A DNA stretch of 64,000 nt from Caballeronia cordobensis. Lineage in GTDB: Bacteria > Pseudomonadota > Gammaproteobacteria > Burkholderiales > Burkholderiaceae. This document shows positions 42,582-51,050 of this stretch, in pieces (the first letter of the stretch is position 1; each line of letters begins with the position of its first letter). The stretch lies in contig NZ_FCNY02000013.1 of NCBI RefSeq assembly GCF_001544575.2, forward strand, positions 62,001 through 126,000. The letters run 5' to 3'. The position numbers and the translations under genes are program-made. Below the pieces are notes generated by a model. The model searched no databases. It saw only the letters and a list, made by a program, of their open reading frames with translations, and had not been told where the DNA came from.

Positions 42582-43827
42582 AGCGCAGCGCCTCCGCCGG
42601 ACGAACCTTCGCGCCGCGCCAGCTCGGATAGAGCGTCGCGAGCGACGACAACACAAACGCGATGACGCCGATCTTGGCCACATCGCCCGGCACGAGCTCG
42701 GAGGGCAGCTCGCTGATGAAATACACCGAAGACGGCAGGAACTGCACGTTGAAGAGATGCTCGATCATCGGCACGAGCCACGGAATGCTCCACGCGATCA
42801 GACAGCCGAGCGTGACGCCCAACGCCGTGCCGATGAAGCCGATCGTCACGCCCTGCACCACGAAAATTTTCATGATCGAGCCGGGCTGCGCGCCGAGCGT
42901 GCGCAGGATGGCGATATCGGCCTGCTTGTCGGTGACGGTCATCACCAGCGACGACACCAGATTGAACGCCGCCACCGCGATGATCAGCGTGAGGATGATG
43001 AACATCATGCGCTTTTCGATCTGCACGGCGGAGAACCAGGTCTTGTTCTGCTGCGTCCAGTCGCGGATGTAAAGATCGCCCGACAGCGTGCGCGCGAGCT
43101 GGCGCGCGACTTCGGGCGCGCGCTGCATGTCTTTCAGACGCAGGCGCACGCCGGTCGGCGCGGGCAGGCGAAAGAGCGCTTGCGCGTCGCGGATTTCGAT
43201 GAGCGCAAGCGTCGAATCGTATTCGTAGTGGCCCGACTCGAAGATGCCGACCACCGTGAACTGCTTCAGGCGCGGCATCATCCCGGCGGGCGTGATGGTG
43301 CCTTCGGGCGCGACGAGCGTGATCTTGTCGCCGTCCATCACGCCGAGATTGGCCGCGAGATCCTTGCCGAGCACGATGCCGAATTCGCCCGGCTTCAGGT
43401 CCGTGAGCTTGCCCGCGCGCATTTCCTTCGCGATGTCCGACACTTGCGGTTCGAGCGTCGGCTCCACGCCGCGCAGCGCGACCCCGCTCACCGCGCCCTG
43501 GCGCGTCAGCAGCGCCTGCGCTTCGACATAGGGCGCCGCGCCGATCACTTCGGGATTCTTGCGCGCTTCCTGCGCGGTCAGTTGCCAGTTGGGCATGGAG
43601 CCGGTCGGCGAGAAGATTTCGACGTGCGCGAGCACCGAGAGCATCCGGTCGCGCACTTCCTTCTGGAAGCCGTTCATGACCGACAGCACGACGATCAGCG
43701 CGGCGACGCCGAGCGCGATGCCCGCCATCGACACGAGCGCGATGAACGAGATGAAGCCGTTGCCCGTGGTGCGTTTGCTGGCGCGCGTATAGCGCCAGCC
43801 TATCTGCCATTCGTACGGAAGTTTCAA
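42574..43827 (-). CDS. Lipoprotein-releasing permease, single LolC/E-type subunit
   Basis: This is the membrane subunit of the Lol exporter (417 residues). It starts MKLPYEWQIGWRYTRASKRT, has one N-terminal membrane helix (IALVSMAGIALGVAALIVVLS, 30-50), a large periplasmic domain, and three C-terminal helices of the FtsX type (IILTLIIAVAAFNLVSSLVM, then two more). Only one permease gene is present beside lolD, instead of the lolC-lolD-lolE order of E. coli. It therefore probably works as a homodimer, the LolF-like arrangement known in several proteobacteria. It is coupled to lolD by overlap. Confidence 0.9.
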   Translation of the reverse strand: MKLPYEWQIGWRYTRASKRTTGNGFISFIALVSMAGIALGVAALIVVLSVMNGFQKEVRDRMLSVLAHVEIFSPTGSMPNWQLTAQEARKNPEVIGAAPYVEAQALLTRQGAVSGVALRGVEPTLEPQVSDIAKEMRAGKLTDLKPGEFGIVLGKDLAANLGVMDGDKITLVAPEGTITPAGMMPRLKQFTVVGIFESGHYEYDSTLALIEIRDAQALFRLPAPTGVRLRLKDMQRAPEVARQLARTLSGDLYIRDWTQQNKTWFSAVQIEKRMMFIILTLIIAVAAFNLVSSLVMTVTDKQADIAILRTLGAQPGSIMKIFVVQGVTIGFIGTALGVTLGCLIAWSIPWLVPMIEHLFNVQFLPSSVYFISELPSELVPGDVAKIGVIAFVLSSLATLYPSWRGAKVRPAEALRYE

Positions 43828-43972
43828 GCGATTCCTTTCTGCTGCTGTCCAGCGTTATTGCGCCCCGATGGCGCAAATTTGCGAAAGTTTGCCATATGTG
43901 ACCCGGATGGGACGGCAGCGTTCGTGAAAGCGCGCGGCTTTTCCACAGACGCAGCGGCTCAGCGCTTTGCCC

Positions 43973-43978
43973 TACAAT
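43973..43978 (+). promoter_or_regulatory. -10 element close to a start codon
   Basis: TACAAT ends 10 bases before the ATG at 43989 and only overlaps the ATG at 43977. If used, the transcript has almost no leader and favours the 43989 start. The -35 is not clear. Confidence 0.4.
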
Positions 43979-43988
43979 GCCGAGCATC

Positions 43989-45071
43989 ATGCCCGTTCAC
44001 CACCTCCATCTCCTGCTGCCGTTCGCGCTGCCCTCGGCCGCGGACGCCGCCACCGCCCTGCACGGACTGGAGAGCGCGGCGCTCGACAAGCTGCTTGCGC
44101 GCGCCACGCTGGAAGAGCGCGTCATCGGCGAGGATTTTCAGCGCACGCTGCCGCACGAACGCTGGATCGCGCGCCGCTTCGACGCCGTCACGTCCACCGA
44201 CCGGCGCTATGCCGACGACGCCCCGCTCGCCCCCTACATGCTGCTCGCCGACGGCGGCACGCCCGGCGATGCGCTGTGGGCCTGCATCGAGCCGGTGCAC
44301 GTGCGCATCGCGCACGATCATCTGGTGCTGATCGACCCCGACACGCTCGGCGTGCATACCGAAGAAGCGCGCGTGCTGCTGCACACCGCGCGGCCCGTGA
44401 TCGAAGAACTCGGCGTGCAACTGCAGGCGCCGACGCCGCTGCGCTGGTACGTGTCGGGCGAAGCGCTCGGCGCGCTCGCGGGCGCGTCGCCGTTGCGCGC
44501 GACGGGCCGCAACATCGAAATCTGGCTGCCGCACGAAGCCCGCACCGGCGAACGCTCGCGCGCGTGGATGAAGCTGCAGAACGAAGTGCAGATGGCGTGG
44601 TTCGAGCATCCGCTCAATCTCGAGCGCGAATCGCGCGGACTGCCCGCGATCAACTCGATCTGGCTGCACGGGCAAGGCCTGCTGCGGCCCGTCACGAGCC
44701 CCTTCGCGCACGTCATGTCCGACGCCGCCGCGACGCGCGGGCTCGCGATCGCGGCGGGAATCAAACCCGGCGCGCCGCCCGAGTCGTTCGCGGCGCTCGC
44801 GGGCGGACTGACGGAAGGCAGCACGCTCGTCGAGCTGAATCCGTTTTCCGCGCCGTTCATCGAGCAGGACTGGGCGCGCTGGAACGCGTCGCTGAAGTCG
44901 CTCGAAACCGCGTGGTTCGCGCCCGCGCTGCAAGCGCTGACCGATGGCGCGCTCGGCCGCCTGAGCCTCACGCTGTGCGGCGACAGCGGCTCGGTCACGC
45001 TTTCCGTCACGCGCGCGGACTTGCGCAAGTTCTGGCGGCGCCGGCCGATCGCCGCACTCTTCATCGAATAA
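43989..45071 (+). CDS. Phosphoglycerate mutase-like (COG4255-type) protein
   Basis: This 360-residue protein (MPVHHLHLLLPFALPSAADA) belongs to a beta-proteobacterial family that I recall being annotated as regulator or cofactor-independent phosphoglycerate mutase-like (COG4255). I see no phosphatase catalytic motif by eye (no RHG, no alkaline-phosphatase Asp-Ser pair), so a mutase function is doubtful. Features include ERESRGLPAINSIWLHGQG and DAAATRGLAIAAGIKPGAPP in the middle. An ATG at 43977 is possible. It is 13 bases before recJ on the same strand, and divergent from lolC. Confidence 0.72.
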   Translation: MPVHHLHLLLPFALPSAADAATALHGLESAALDKLLARATLEERVIGEDFQRTLPHERWIARRFDAVTSTDRRYADDAPLAPYMLLADGGTPGDALWACIEPVHVRIAHDHLVLIDPDTLGVHTEEARVLLHTARPVIEELGVQLQAPTPLRWYVSGEALGALAGASPLRATGRNIEIWLPHEARTGERSRAWMKLQNEVQMAWFEHPLNLERESRGLPAINSIWLHGQGLLRPVTSPFAHVMSDAAATRGLAIAAGIKPGAPPESFAALAGGLTEGSTLVELNPFSAPFIEQDWARWNASLKSLETAWFAPALQALTDGALGRLSLTLCGDSGSVTLSVTRADLRKFWRRRPIAALFIE

Positions 45072-45084
45072 GGTTGCTCCCAGC

Positions 45085-46788
45085 ATGACGCGAATCGTCA
45101 CCCGCGCGCCCTCTCCCGCCGACGCCGAAGCGCTGATGCGCCACGGTCTGCATCCCGTCATCGCGCGCCTGTACGCGGCGCGCGGCGTGACTACACCCGA
45201 CGAAGTCGAAACCGAGTTCAAGCGCCTGCATGCGCCCGCCGCGCTGAAAGGCTGCGACGACGCCGCCGCCGTGCTCGCCGAAGCGCTCGCCGCGGGCAAG
45301 CGCATGGTCGTGGTCGCCGATTACGACTGCGACGGCGCGACCGCCTGCGCCGTCGCCGTGCGCGGCTTGCGCATGTTCGGCGCGAGCGTCGATTATCTGG
45401 TGCCGAACCGCTTCGAATACGGCTACGGCCTGACGCCAGAAATCGTCGAGCTGGCTGCGCGTTCGCCGCGCGGCGCGCCCGATCTGCTCGTCACGGTCGA
45501 TAACGGCATCGCGAGCGTCGAGGGCGTCGCCGCGGCGAACGCGCTCGGCATCGACGTGCTCGTCACCGATCACCACCTTCCCGGCGACGAATTGCCCGCC
45601 GCGCGCGCGATCGTCAATCCGAACCAGCCGGGCTGCGAATTTCCGAGCAAGTGCATCGCGGGCGTGGGCGTGATGTTCTATGTGCTGCTCGCGTTGCGCG
45701 CGGAATTGCGGCGCCGCGGCGCGTATGCCGACGGCACGCCGGAACCGCGCCTCGACGGGCTGCTCGATCTCGTTGCGCTCGGCACGGTCGCCGACGTCGT
45801 CAAGCTCGATTGCAACAACCGCATTCTCGTCGCGCAAGGGTTGAAGCGCATTCGCTCCGGGCGCATGCAGCCGGGCATCGCGGCGCTCTTTCGCGCCGCC
45901 GGCCGCGATGCGCGCACGGCATCGGGCTTCGATCTCGGATTCGCGCTCGGTCCGCGCCTGAACGCGGCGGGACGTCTGTCGGACATGTCGCTCGGCATCG
46001 AATGCCTGACCACCGACGATGTCGGCCGCGCCTGGGAACTCGCGCAACAGCTCGACGGCATGAACCGCGAACGCCGCGAGATCGAGGCCGGCATGCAGCA
46101 GCAGGCGCTCGCCGAACTGCAGACTTTCGATTGCGGCGAGCGCGCGACGCTCACGCTGTACGACGCGAGCTGGCATCAGGGCGTGATCGGCATCGTCGCG
46201 GGGCGGCTGAAGGAGCGGTTTCATCGGCCGTCGTTCACCTTCGCGCACGCCGACGAAAGCGGCGTGCTGTGCAAGGGCTCGGGCCGCTCGATTCCCGGCT
46301 TTCATCTGCGCGACGCGGTCGATCTCATCAGCAAGCGCGAACCCGGCCTCATCCACAAGTTCGGCGGTCACGCGATGGCCGCGGGCCTGACGCTCGCCAC
46401 CGCCGACATTGCGCGCTTCACGCAGGCGTTCGAGACGGTCGGCCGCGAGTGGCTGACGGCGGAAACGCTCGCGCGCACCGTCGAAACCGACGGCGAACTG
46501 GAAGACGCCTACTTCACGCCGCAATTCGTCGAGATGCTCGACGCCGCAGTGTGGGGCCAGGGCTTTCCCGCGCCCACATTCTCGGGCGAGTTCGAAGTCG
46601 CGTCACAGGCGCTCGTGAAGGACAAGCATCTGAAACTGTCGCTCCTGCGCGGACGCCAGCGCTTCAACGCGATCTGGTTCAATCACGTCGATCCGCTGCC
46701 GCCGCGCGCGACGGTGGCGTACCGGCTGGTCAGCGATTCGTGGAATGGGGTGGCGCGGGTGCAGTTGATCGTGGAGCACGCGGCTTAA
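45085..46788 (+). CDS. recJ: Single-stranded-DNA exonuclease RecJ
   Basis: RecJ is a 5'-3' single-strand exonuclease used in recombination and mismatch repair. The 567-residue protein has the DHH motifs: VVVADYDCDGATACAVAV, TVDNGIASVEG, VTDHHLPGDE and VALGTVADVV, and the DHHA1 region with GRSIPGFHLRDAV and KFGGHAMAAGLTL. The C-terminal OB fold follows (FPAPTFSGEFEV onward). All metal ligands are visible. It lies 13 bases after the phosphoglycerate mutase-like gene, likely co-transcribed, and converges with the ParD-like gene. Confidence 0.96.
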   Translation: MTRIVTRAPSPADAEALMRHGLHPVIARLYAARGVTTPDEVETEFKRLHAPAALKGCDDAAAVLAEALAAGKRMVVVADYDCDGATACAVAVRGLRMFGASVDYLVPNRFEYGYGLTPEIVELAARSPRGAPDLLVTVDNGIASVEGVAAANALGIDVLVTDHHLPGDELPAARAIVNPNQPGCEFPSKCIAGVGVMFYVLLALRAELRRRGAYADGTPEPRLDGLLDLVALGTVADVVKLDCNNRILVAQGLKRIRSGRMQPGIAALFRAAGRDARTASGFDLGFALGPRLNAAGRLSDMSLGIECLTTDDVGRAWELAQQLDGMNRERREIEAGMQQQALAELQTFDCGERATLTLYDASWHQGVIGIVAGRLKERFHRPSFTFAHADESGVLCKGSGRSIPGFHLRDAVDLISKREPGLIHKFGGHAMAAGLTLATADIARFTQAFETVGREWLTAETLARTVETDGELEDAYFTPQFVEMLDAAVWGQGFPAPTFSGEFEVASQALVKDKHLKLSLLRGRQRFNAIWFNHVDPLPPRATVAYRLVSDSWNGVARVQLIVEHAA

Positions 46789-46800
46789 AACACCGAACTT

Positions 46801-47100
46801 TCATTCCTCCCTGTTCGCTGCGTGCGCGCGCCTTCGGGCGAACTGCGCTTCGACTTCGTCATTGGACTGGCCGCGGCCCGCCCGCATCGATTCCCGCCCG
46901 GCTTCCACCTTGGCGCGCAGATACGCGTCGTATTCGCCCGCCTCACGTTGCCGCGTGATGAACTCGCGCATCAGTTCGCGCAAGATCTGCGATGCAGGCC
47001 GATGCGACGCTTCAGCCGCCGCCATGAATTCCGCGCGCAACTCGGGCTCCAGCTTCATCGAAAAAACCGCTTCCTTCGCCATGACCTTTCTCTTCGCCAT
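46801..47100 (-). CDS. ParD/RHH-type antitoxin-like protein, no toxin adjacent
   Basis: This is a small DNA-binding protein of the ribbon-helix-helix type. From the ATG at 47098-47100 it has 99 residues (MAKRKVMAKEAVFSMKLEPEL); a later ATG at 47080-47082 is also possible, while the ATG at 47130 lies inside the palindrome. The N-terminal VFSMKLEPELRAEFMAAAEASHRPASQILRELM has the RHH beta-strand and two helices. The C-terminal part (AYLRAKVEAGRESMRAGRGQSNDEVEAQFARRRA) is the ParE-binding tail of ParD-like antitoxins. No toxin gene lies on either side: recJ converges 12 bases away. A 30-bp palindrome just upstream looks like its operator. Confidence 0.8.
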   Translation of the reverse strand: MAKRKVMAKEAVFSMKLEPELRAEFMAAAEASHRPASQILRELMREFITRQREAGEYDAYLRAKVEAGRESMRAGRGQSNDEVEAQFARRRAHAANREE

Positions 47101-47103
47101 TTT

Positions 47104-47133
47104 GTCATGACGAAGTATATACATCGTCATGAC
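47104..47133 (-). promoter_or_regulatory. 30-bp palindromic operator of the ParD-like gene
   Basis: The arms GTCATGACGA (47104-47113) and TCGTCATGAC (47124-47133) are exact inverted copies, and the centre GTATATAC (47115-47122) is itself palindromic, so 28 of 30 positions pair. Each arm contains the 8-bp palindrome GTCATGAC. The TATATA core could be the -10. This is the form expected for RHH antitoxin autorepression. Confidence 0.75.
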
Positions 47134-47196
47134 GCGAACGACACCCGGTGCTCAGTGTGCCCCACCGCGCCGGTCGGGAATACTCTGCCGTTCAGC

Positions 47197-47202
47197 TATA
47201 AT
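47197..47202 (+). promoter_or_regulatory. prfB -10 element
   Basis: A perfect TATAAT lies 30 bases before the prfB ATG, with no clear -35. Confidence 0.5.
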
Positions 47203-47232
47203 TTCATCTTTTTACGAAGCCGAAGATCGACA

Positions 47233-48337
47233 ATGGAAGCGGAACGTCTCAACGCGATCGAAAGCCTTCTGGCCGACCTGCGCCGCCGCGCGGGCGAGCT
47301 ACGGGGGTATCTTTGACTACGATGCCAAGTCGGCGCGCCTAGTCGAAGTCAACAAGGAACTCGAAGACCCGAACGTCTGGAACGACTCGAAGAACGCGCA
47401 GGCGCTCGGTCGTGAAAAGAAGCTGCTCGACGGCGTCGTTAGCGCGCTCACCGCGCTCGACAACGACCTGCGCGACGCGAACGAGCTGTTCGAGATGGCG
47501 CGCGAGGAAGACGACGAAGACACGCTCGTCGCCAGCGAATCCGACGCCGATGCATTGCGTCTGCGCGTCGAAGACATGGAGTTCCGCCGGATGTTCTCGA
47601 ACCCGGCCGACCCGAACAGCTGCTTCATCGACATTCAGGCGGGCGCGGGCGGCACCGAGGCGTGCGACTGGGCGTCCATGCTGCTGCGCCAGTACCTGCG
47701 CTACTGCGAGCGCAAGGGCTTCAAGACCGAAGTGCTGGAAGAATCCGAAGGCGACGTCGCCGGCATCAAGAGCGCGACCATCAAGGTCGAAGGCGAATAT
47801 GCCTACGGCTATCTGCGCACCGAAACCGGCATTCACCGGCTCGTGCGCAAGTCGCCGTTCGATTCGTCGGGCGGGCGCCATACGTCGTTCTCGTCGGTGT
47901 TCGTGTATCCGGAAATCGACGATTCGATCGAAATCGAGATCAATCCCGCCGATATCCGCACGGACACGTATCGCGCTTCGGGCGCGGGCGGCCAGCACAT
48001 CAACAAGACCGACTCCGCCGTGCGTCTGACGCACGCGCCGACCGGCATCGTCGTGCAGTGCCAGAACGACCGCTCGCAGCACCGCAACCGCGCGGAAGCC
48101 ATGCAGATGCTCAAGGCGCGTCTCTATGAGTTCGAGATGCGCAAGCGCCAGGCCGAACAGGACAAGCTCGAATCGAGCAAGACCGACGTGGGCTGGGGCC
48201 ATCAGATCCGTTCTTACGTGCTCGATCAGAGCCGCGTGAAGGATCTGCGCACCAACGTGGAAATGAGCAACACGCGCGCCGTGCTCGACGGCGACCTCGA
48301 CGACTTCATCAGCGCGAGTCTGAAACAGGGCGTCTGA
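47233..48337 (+). CDS. prfB: Peptide chain release factor 2, with programmed +1 frameshift
   Basis: RF2 ends translation at UGA and UAA. The gene is split over two frames: 27 codons from the ATG at 47233 (MEAERLNAIESLLADLRRRA...) reach the in-frame TGA at 47314-47316. Then skipping one T gives the second frame from GAC at 47315 to the stop at 48337. The product is about 367 residues. It has GGQ in ASGAGGQHINKT (catalytic) and the SPF-type anticodon tripeptide in LVRKSPFDSSGGR. The site reads CGG GGG TAT CTT TGA C, the known RF2 recoding signal. It precedes lysS by 85 bases. Confidence 0.97.
47302..47316 (+). promoter_or_regulatory. RF2 recoding site (programmed +1 frameshift)
   Basis: CGG GGG TAT CTT TGA: a G-rich internal SD-like run sits just before the slippery CTT and the UGA stop, followed by C. 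Low RF2 makes the ribosome slip, giving autoregulation of RF2 level. It matches the E. coli site except for the first base. Confidence 0.95.
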
Positions 48338-48422
48338 TCTCCCGCAGCGGCGTGGCCTTCCGGCCGCGCCGCATTCGTTTCACCCCGCCGCGCACTCTCC
48401 GTCTCACAAGCCAAGAATCATC

Positions 48423-49949
48423 ATGACCGAACCGACTCAACCGGGCGCCGCTCCCGAACTGGAAGAGAACCAGATCATCGCCGAGCGCCGCGACAAACTG
48501 CGCGCGCTGCGCGAGCAAGGCGTCGCCTATCCGAACGATTTCCGCCCGACGCATCAGGCCGCCGCGCTCCAGAGCGAGTACGCCGGGACCGACAAGGACG
48601 CGCTCGAAGCGAATCCCCTGCCCGTCGCGATCGCCGGCCGGATGATGCTCAAGCGCGTGATGGGCAAGGCGAGCTTCGCGACGGTTCAGGACGGCAGCGG
48701 CCAGATCCAGTTCTTCGTCACGCCCGCGGATGTCGGCGCGGACACCTATGACGCGTTCAAGAAGTGGGACCTGGGCGACATCATCGCGGCGAAGGGCGTG
48801 CTCTTTCGCACGAACAAGGGCGAACTGTCGGTGCGCTGCACGGAATTGCGGCTGCTTTCGAAGGCGCTGCGCCCGCTGCCGGACAAGTTCCACGGCCTGG
48901 CCGATCAGGAAACGCGCTATCGCCAGCGCTATGTCGATCTGATCGTCACGCCGGAATCGCGCAAGACCTTCATGGCGCGCACCAAGGCGGTCACGTCGAT
49001 CCGCAATTTCATGGCGAAATCGGACTTCATGGAAGTCGAAACGCCGATGCTGCATCCGATTCCCGGCGGCGCGGCGGCCAAGCCTTTCACCACGCATCAC
49101 AACGCGCTCGACATGCAGATGTTCCTGCGCATCGCGCCTGAGCTGTATCTGAAGCGCCTGATCGTCGGCGGCTTCGAGCGCGTGTTCGAGATCAACCGTA
49201 ACTTCCGGAACGAAGGCGTGTCGCCGCGTCACAATCCGGAATTCACGATGATGGAGTTCTACGCCGCGTACACGGACTATCAGTGGCTGATGGACTTCAC
49301 CGAATCGCTGATCCGCCAGGCCGCGATCGACGCGCTCGGTACCGCGACCATCACGTATCAGGGGCGCGAGCTCGATCTCTCCAGGCCGTTCCATCGTCTG
49401 ACGATCAATCAGGCGATTCAGAAGTTCGCGCCGCAATACACCGACGCGCAGCTTTCCGACGCCGCTTTCCTGCGCACGGAACTGAAGAAATTCGGCGTCG
49501 ATACGACGCAGCCGGCGTTCCTCAACGCCGGTCTCGGTTCGCTCCAGCTCGCGCTGTTCGAAGAGACGGCGGAATCGCAGTTGTGGGAGCCGACGTATAT
49601 CGTCGATTACCCGATCGAAGTGTCCCCGCTCGCGCGCGCATCGGATTCGGTGCCGGGCATCACGGAGCGTTTCGAGTTGTTCATCACGGGCCGCGAGATC
49701 GCCAACGGCTTCTCGGAGCTGAACGATCCGGAAGATCAGGCCGCGCGCTTCCAGAAACAGGTCGACCAGAAAGACTCCGGCGACGAAGAAGCGATGTATT
49801 TCGACGCCGATTACATCCGTGCGCTCGAATACGGCATGCCGCCGACGGGCGGTTGCGGCATCGGCATCGACCGTCTCGTGATGCTGCTGACCGACAGCCC
49901 GAGCATCCGCGATGTGATTCTGTTCCCGCATCTGCGCCGGGAAGACTGA
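48423..49949 (+). CDS. lysS: Lysyl-tRNA synthetase (class II)
   Basis: LysRS charges tRNA(Lys). The 508-residue protein has the N-terminal OB anticodon-binding domain (VAIAGRMMLKRVMGKASFATVQDG, 60-150) and the class II catalytic core with motif 1 SDFMEVETPMLHPIPGGAAA, motif 2 FRNEGVSPRHNPEFTMMEFY and motif 3 GCGIGIDRLVMLLTD. All are present. The length is standard. It follows prfB by 85 bases, the prfB-lysS pairing seen in E. coli and many proteobacteria. A strong terminator with a UUCG loop ends it. Confidence 0.97.
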   Translation: MTEPTQPGAAPELEENQIIAERRDKLRALREQGVAYPNDFRPTHQAAALQSEYAGTDKDALEANPLPVAIAGRMMLKRVMGKASFATVQDGSGQIQFFVTPADVGADTYDAFKKWDLGDIIAAKGVLFRTNKGELSVRCTELRLLSKALRPLPDKFHGLADQETRYRQRYVDLIVTPESRKTFMARTKAVTSIRNFMAKSDFMEVETPMLHPIPGGAAAKPFTTHHNALDMQMFLRIAPELYLKRLIVGGFERVFEINRNFRNEGVSPRHNPEFTMMEFYAAYTDYQWLMDFTESLIRQAAIDALGTATITYQGRELDLSRPFHRLTINQAIQKFAPQYTDAQLSDAAFLRTELKKFGVDTTQPAFLNAGLGSLQLALFEETAESQLWEPTYIVDYPIEVSPLARASDSVPGITERFELFITGREIANGFSELNDPEDQAARFQKQVDQKDSGDEEAMYFDADYIRALEYGMPPTGGCGIGIDRLVMLLTDSPSIRDVILFPHLRRED

Positions 49950-49970
49950 TTTCAGCTTCGGCTGCTCAGA

Positions 49971-49999
49971 AAGCGCGTCCTTCGGGGCGCGCTTTTTTT
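49971..49999 (+). terminator. Intrinsic terminator after lysS (UUCG loop)
   Basis: AAGCGCGTCC, loop TTCG, GGGCGCGCTT then a run of T. The ten-pair stem with a UUCG tetraloop is very stable and ends the prfB-lysS transcript. Confidence 0.9.
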
Positions 50000-50223
50000 T
50001 CGTCTGTGTTGTAACGGCTGGTAAAAGCTGCACGGCTCGCTGATGCCGCCCACCGCGACGCGCCGTGGCGATGCGCCCTGGCATCGGTTCTGCTTCAGTC
50101 CGGACACGCCATGTCCTCGAAATTGTTACAACCCGAAAAAGCGAAAAATCCGGGTTTCCCCCAGAATGGGTCGTAACGGCCGACATGGGTAGCGGCAGTT
50201 CGCCTCGACACGGAGGTTCGACA

Positions 50224-50976
50224 ATGGATAACGGAACCAGCAAATTCGACACGTCGCCTGCTTCGGGCGGCGGCCAGCCGCAGCAGCGGCGCCTGCATCC
50301 GCTCATCGCGACGGCGGCGGGCGCGGTCATCGTCGCGAGCCTCGTGGCCACGGCCGCGATGACAGGGTTGTTCCCGAAGGCGTCGAGCAACGGCGCGCAG
50401 AATGCGCAAACGCAGGCCGCGCCGGTCGCGCAGCAGCCGGTGGCGAGCCCCGCCGCGCCGACGCAGGCGCAGCAGCAGGCGGCTCAACAGCAAGCGGCGC
50501 AACAGCAGGCTGCACAGCAACAAGCAGCACAGCAACAAGCGGCGCAACAGGCCGCGGCCCAGCAGCAAGCGCAACAGGCTCCGGCGCAACCGCAGCCCGC
50601 GCAGCCATCGTATGCGCAGCAACAGCCGCAACATCGCGCGTACTGCTCGACCTGCGGCACCGTCGAAGCCATTTCCGCCGTCAAGCGTGAAGGTCACGGA
50701 ACGGGTATCGGCGCGGTGGGCGGCGCGGTCGCGGGCGGTGTCGTCGGCAATCAGTTCGGCAGCGGCGGCGGCCGTACCGCGATGACCCTGCTCGGCGCGC
50801 TCGGCGGCGGTCTCGCGGGGAATTCGGTCGAGAAGCATATCCGCAGCGAAACCGACTATTCGGTGCGCGTGCGGATGGAAAACGGCAAGACGCGCATCTT
50901 CACGTACAAGAACCCGCCGCCGTTCCAGCAAGGCGAGCGCGTGCATATCTCGAACGGCACGCTGGTCTCCGGCTAA
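50224..50976 (+). CDS. Glycine-zipper 2TM protein with Gln/Ala repeats
   Basis: This 250-residue envelope protein starts at the ATG at 50224 (MDNGTSKFDTSPASGG) after GGAGG. It has a membrane segment around residues 28-46 (LIATAAGAVIVASLVATAAM), a Gln/Ala-rich repeat linker (about 80-125, five QQQAA units), and a C-terminal glycine-zipper domain (GIGAVGGAVAGGVVGNQFGSG) like the 17-kDa surface antigen family, ending with a YSVRVRMENGKTRIFTYKNPP domain. There is a conserved CSTCGTVEAI motif before the zipper. Family members often act in the envelope; the role here is unknown. It is a single-gene unit with a strong terminator. Confidence 0.83.
   Translation: MDNGTSKFDTSPASGGGQPQQRRLHPLIATAAGAVIVASLVATAAMTGLFPKASSNGAQNAQTQAAPVAQQPVASPAAPTQAQQQAAQQQAAQQQAAQQQAAQQQAAQQAAAQQQAQQAPAQPQPAQPSYAQQQPQHRAYCSTCGTVEAISAVKREGHGTGIGAVGGAVAGGVVGNQFGSGGGRTAMTLLGALGGGLAGNSVEKHIRSETDYSVRVRMENGKTRIFTYKNPPPFQQGERVHISNGTLVSG
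50470..50580 (+). repeat. In-frame QQQAA coding repeat
   Basis: About seven near-copies of a 15-base unit code for QQQAA/QQAAA. Units vary at third positions (CAG/CAA, GCG/GCA), so the repeat is old enough to have diverged. Length changes by slippage would stay in frame. Confidence 0.8.
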
Positions 50977-50995
50977 GCGACGGACGACCGGCCAC

Positions 50996-51033
50996 AAAAA
51001 AGGCGACGAGCCGTTGAGCTTGTCGCCTTTTTT
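50996..51033. terminator. Bidirectional intrinsic terminator (glycine-zipper gene / pssA)
   Basis: AAAAAAGGCGAC (50996-51007) pairs with GTCGCCTTTTTT (51022-51033) around a loop. It has A and T tracts on both sides and so can stop both convergent transcripts. Confidence 0.85.
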
Positions 51034-51050
51034 CGCGTGTGCACAAAGCG

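Noticed and set aside
46801..47233. Complete toxin-antitoxin pair
   Set aside because: Only an antitoxin-like gene is present. The remaining bases between recJ and prfB cannot hold a toxin of normal size.
50470..50580. Repeat array that might be taken for a CRISPR
   Set aside because: The unit is 15 bases with no spacers and it lies in frame within a coding sequence.
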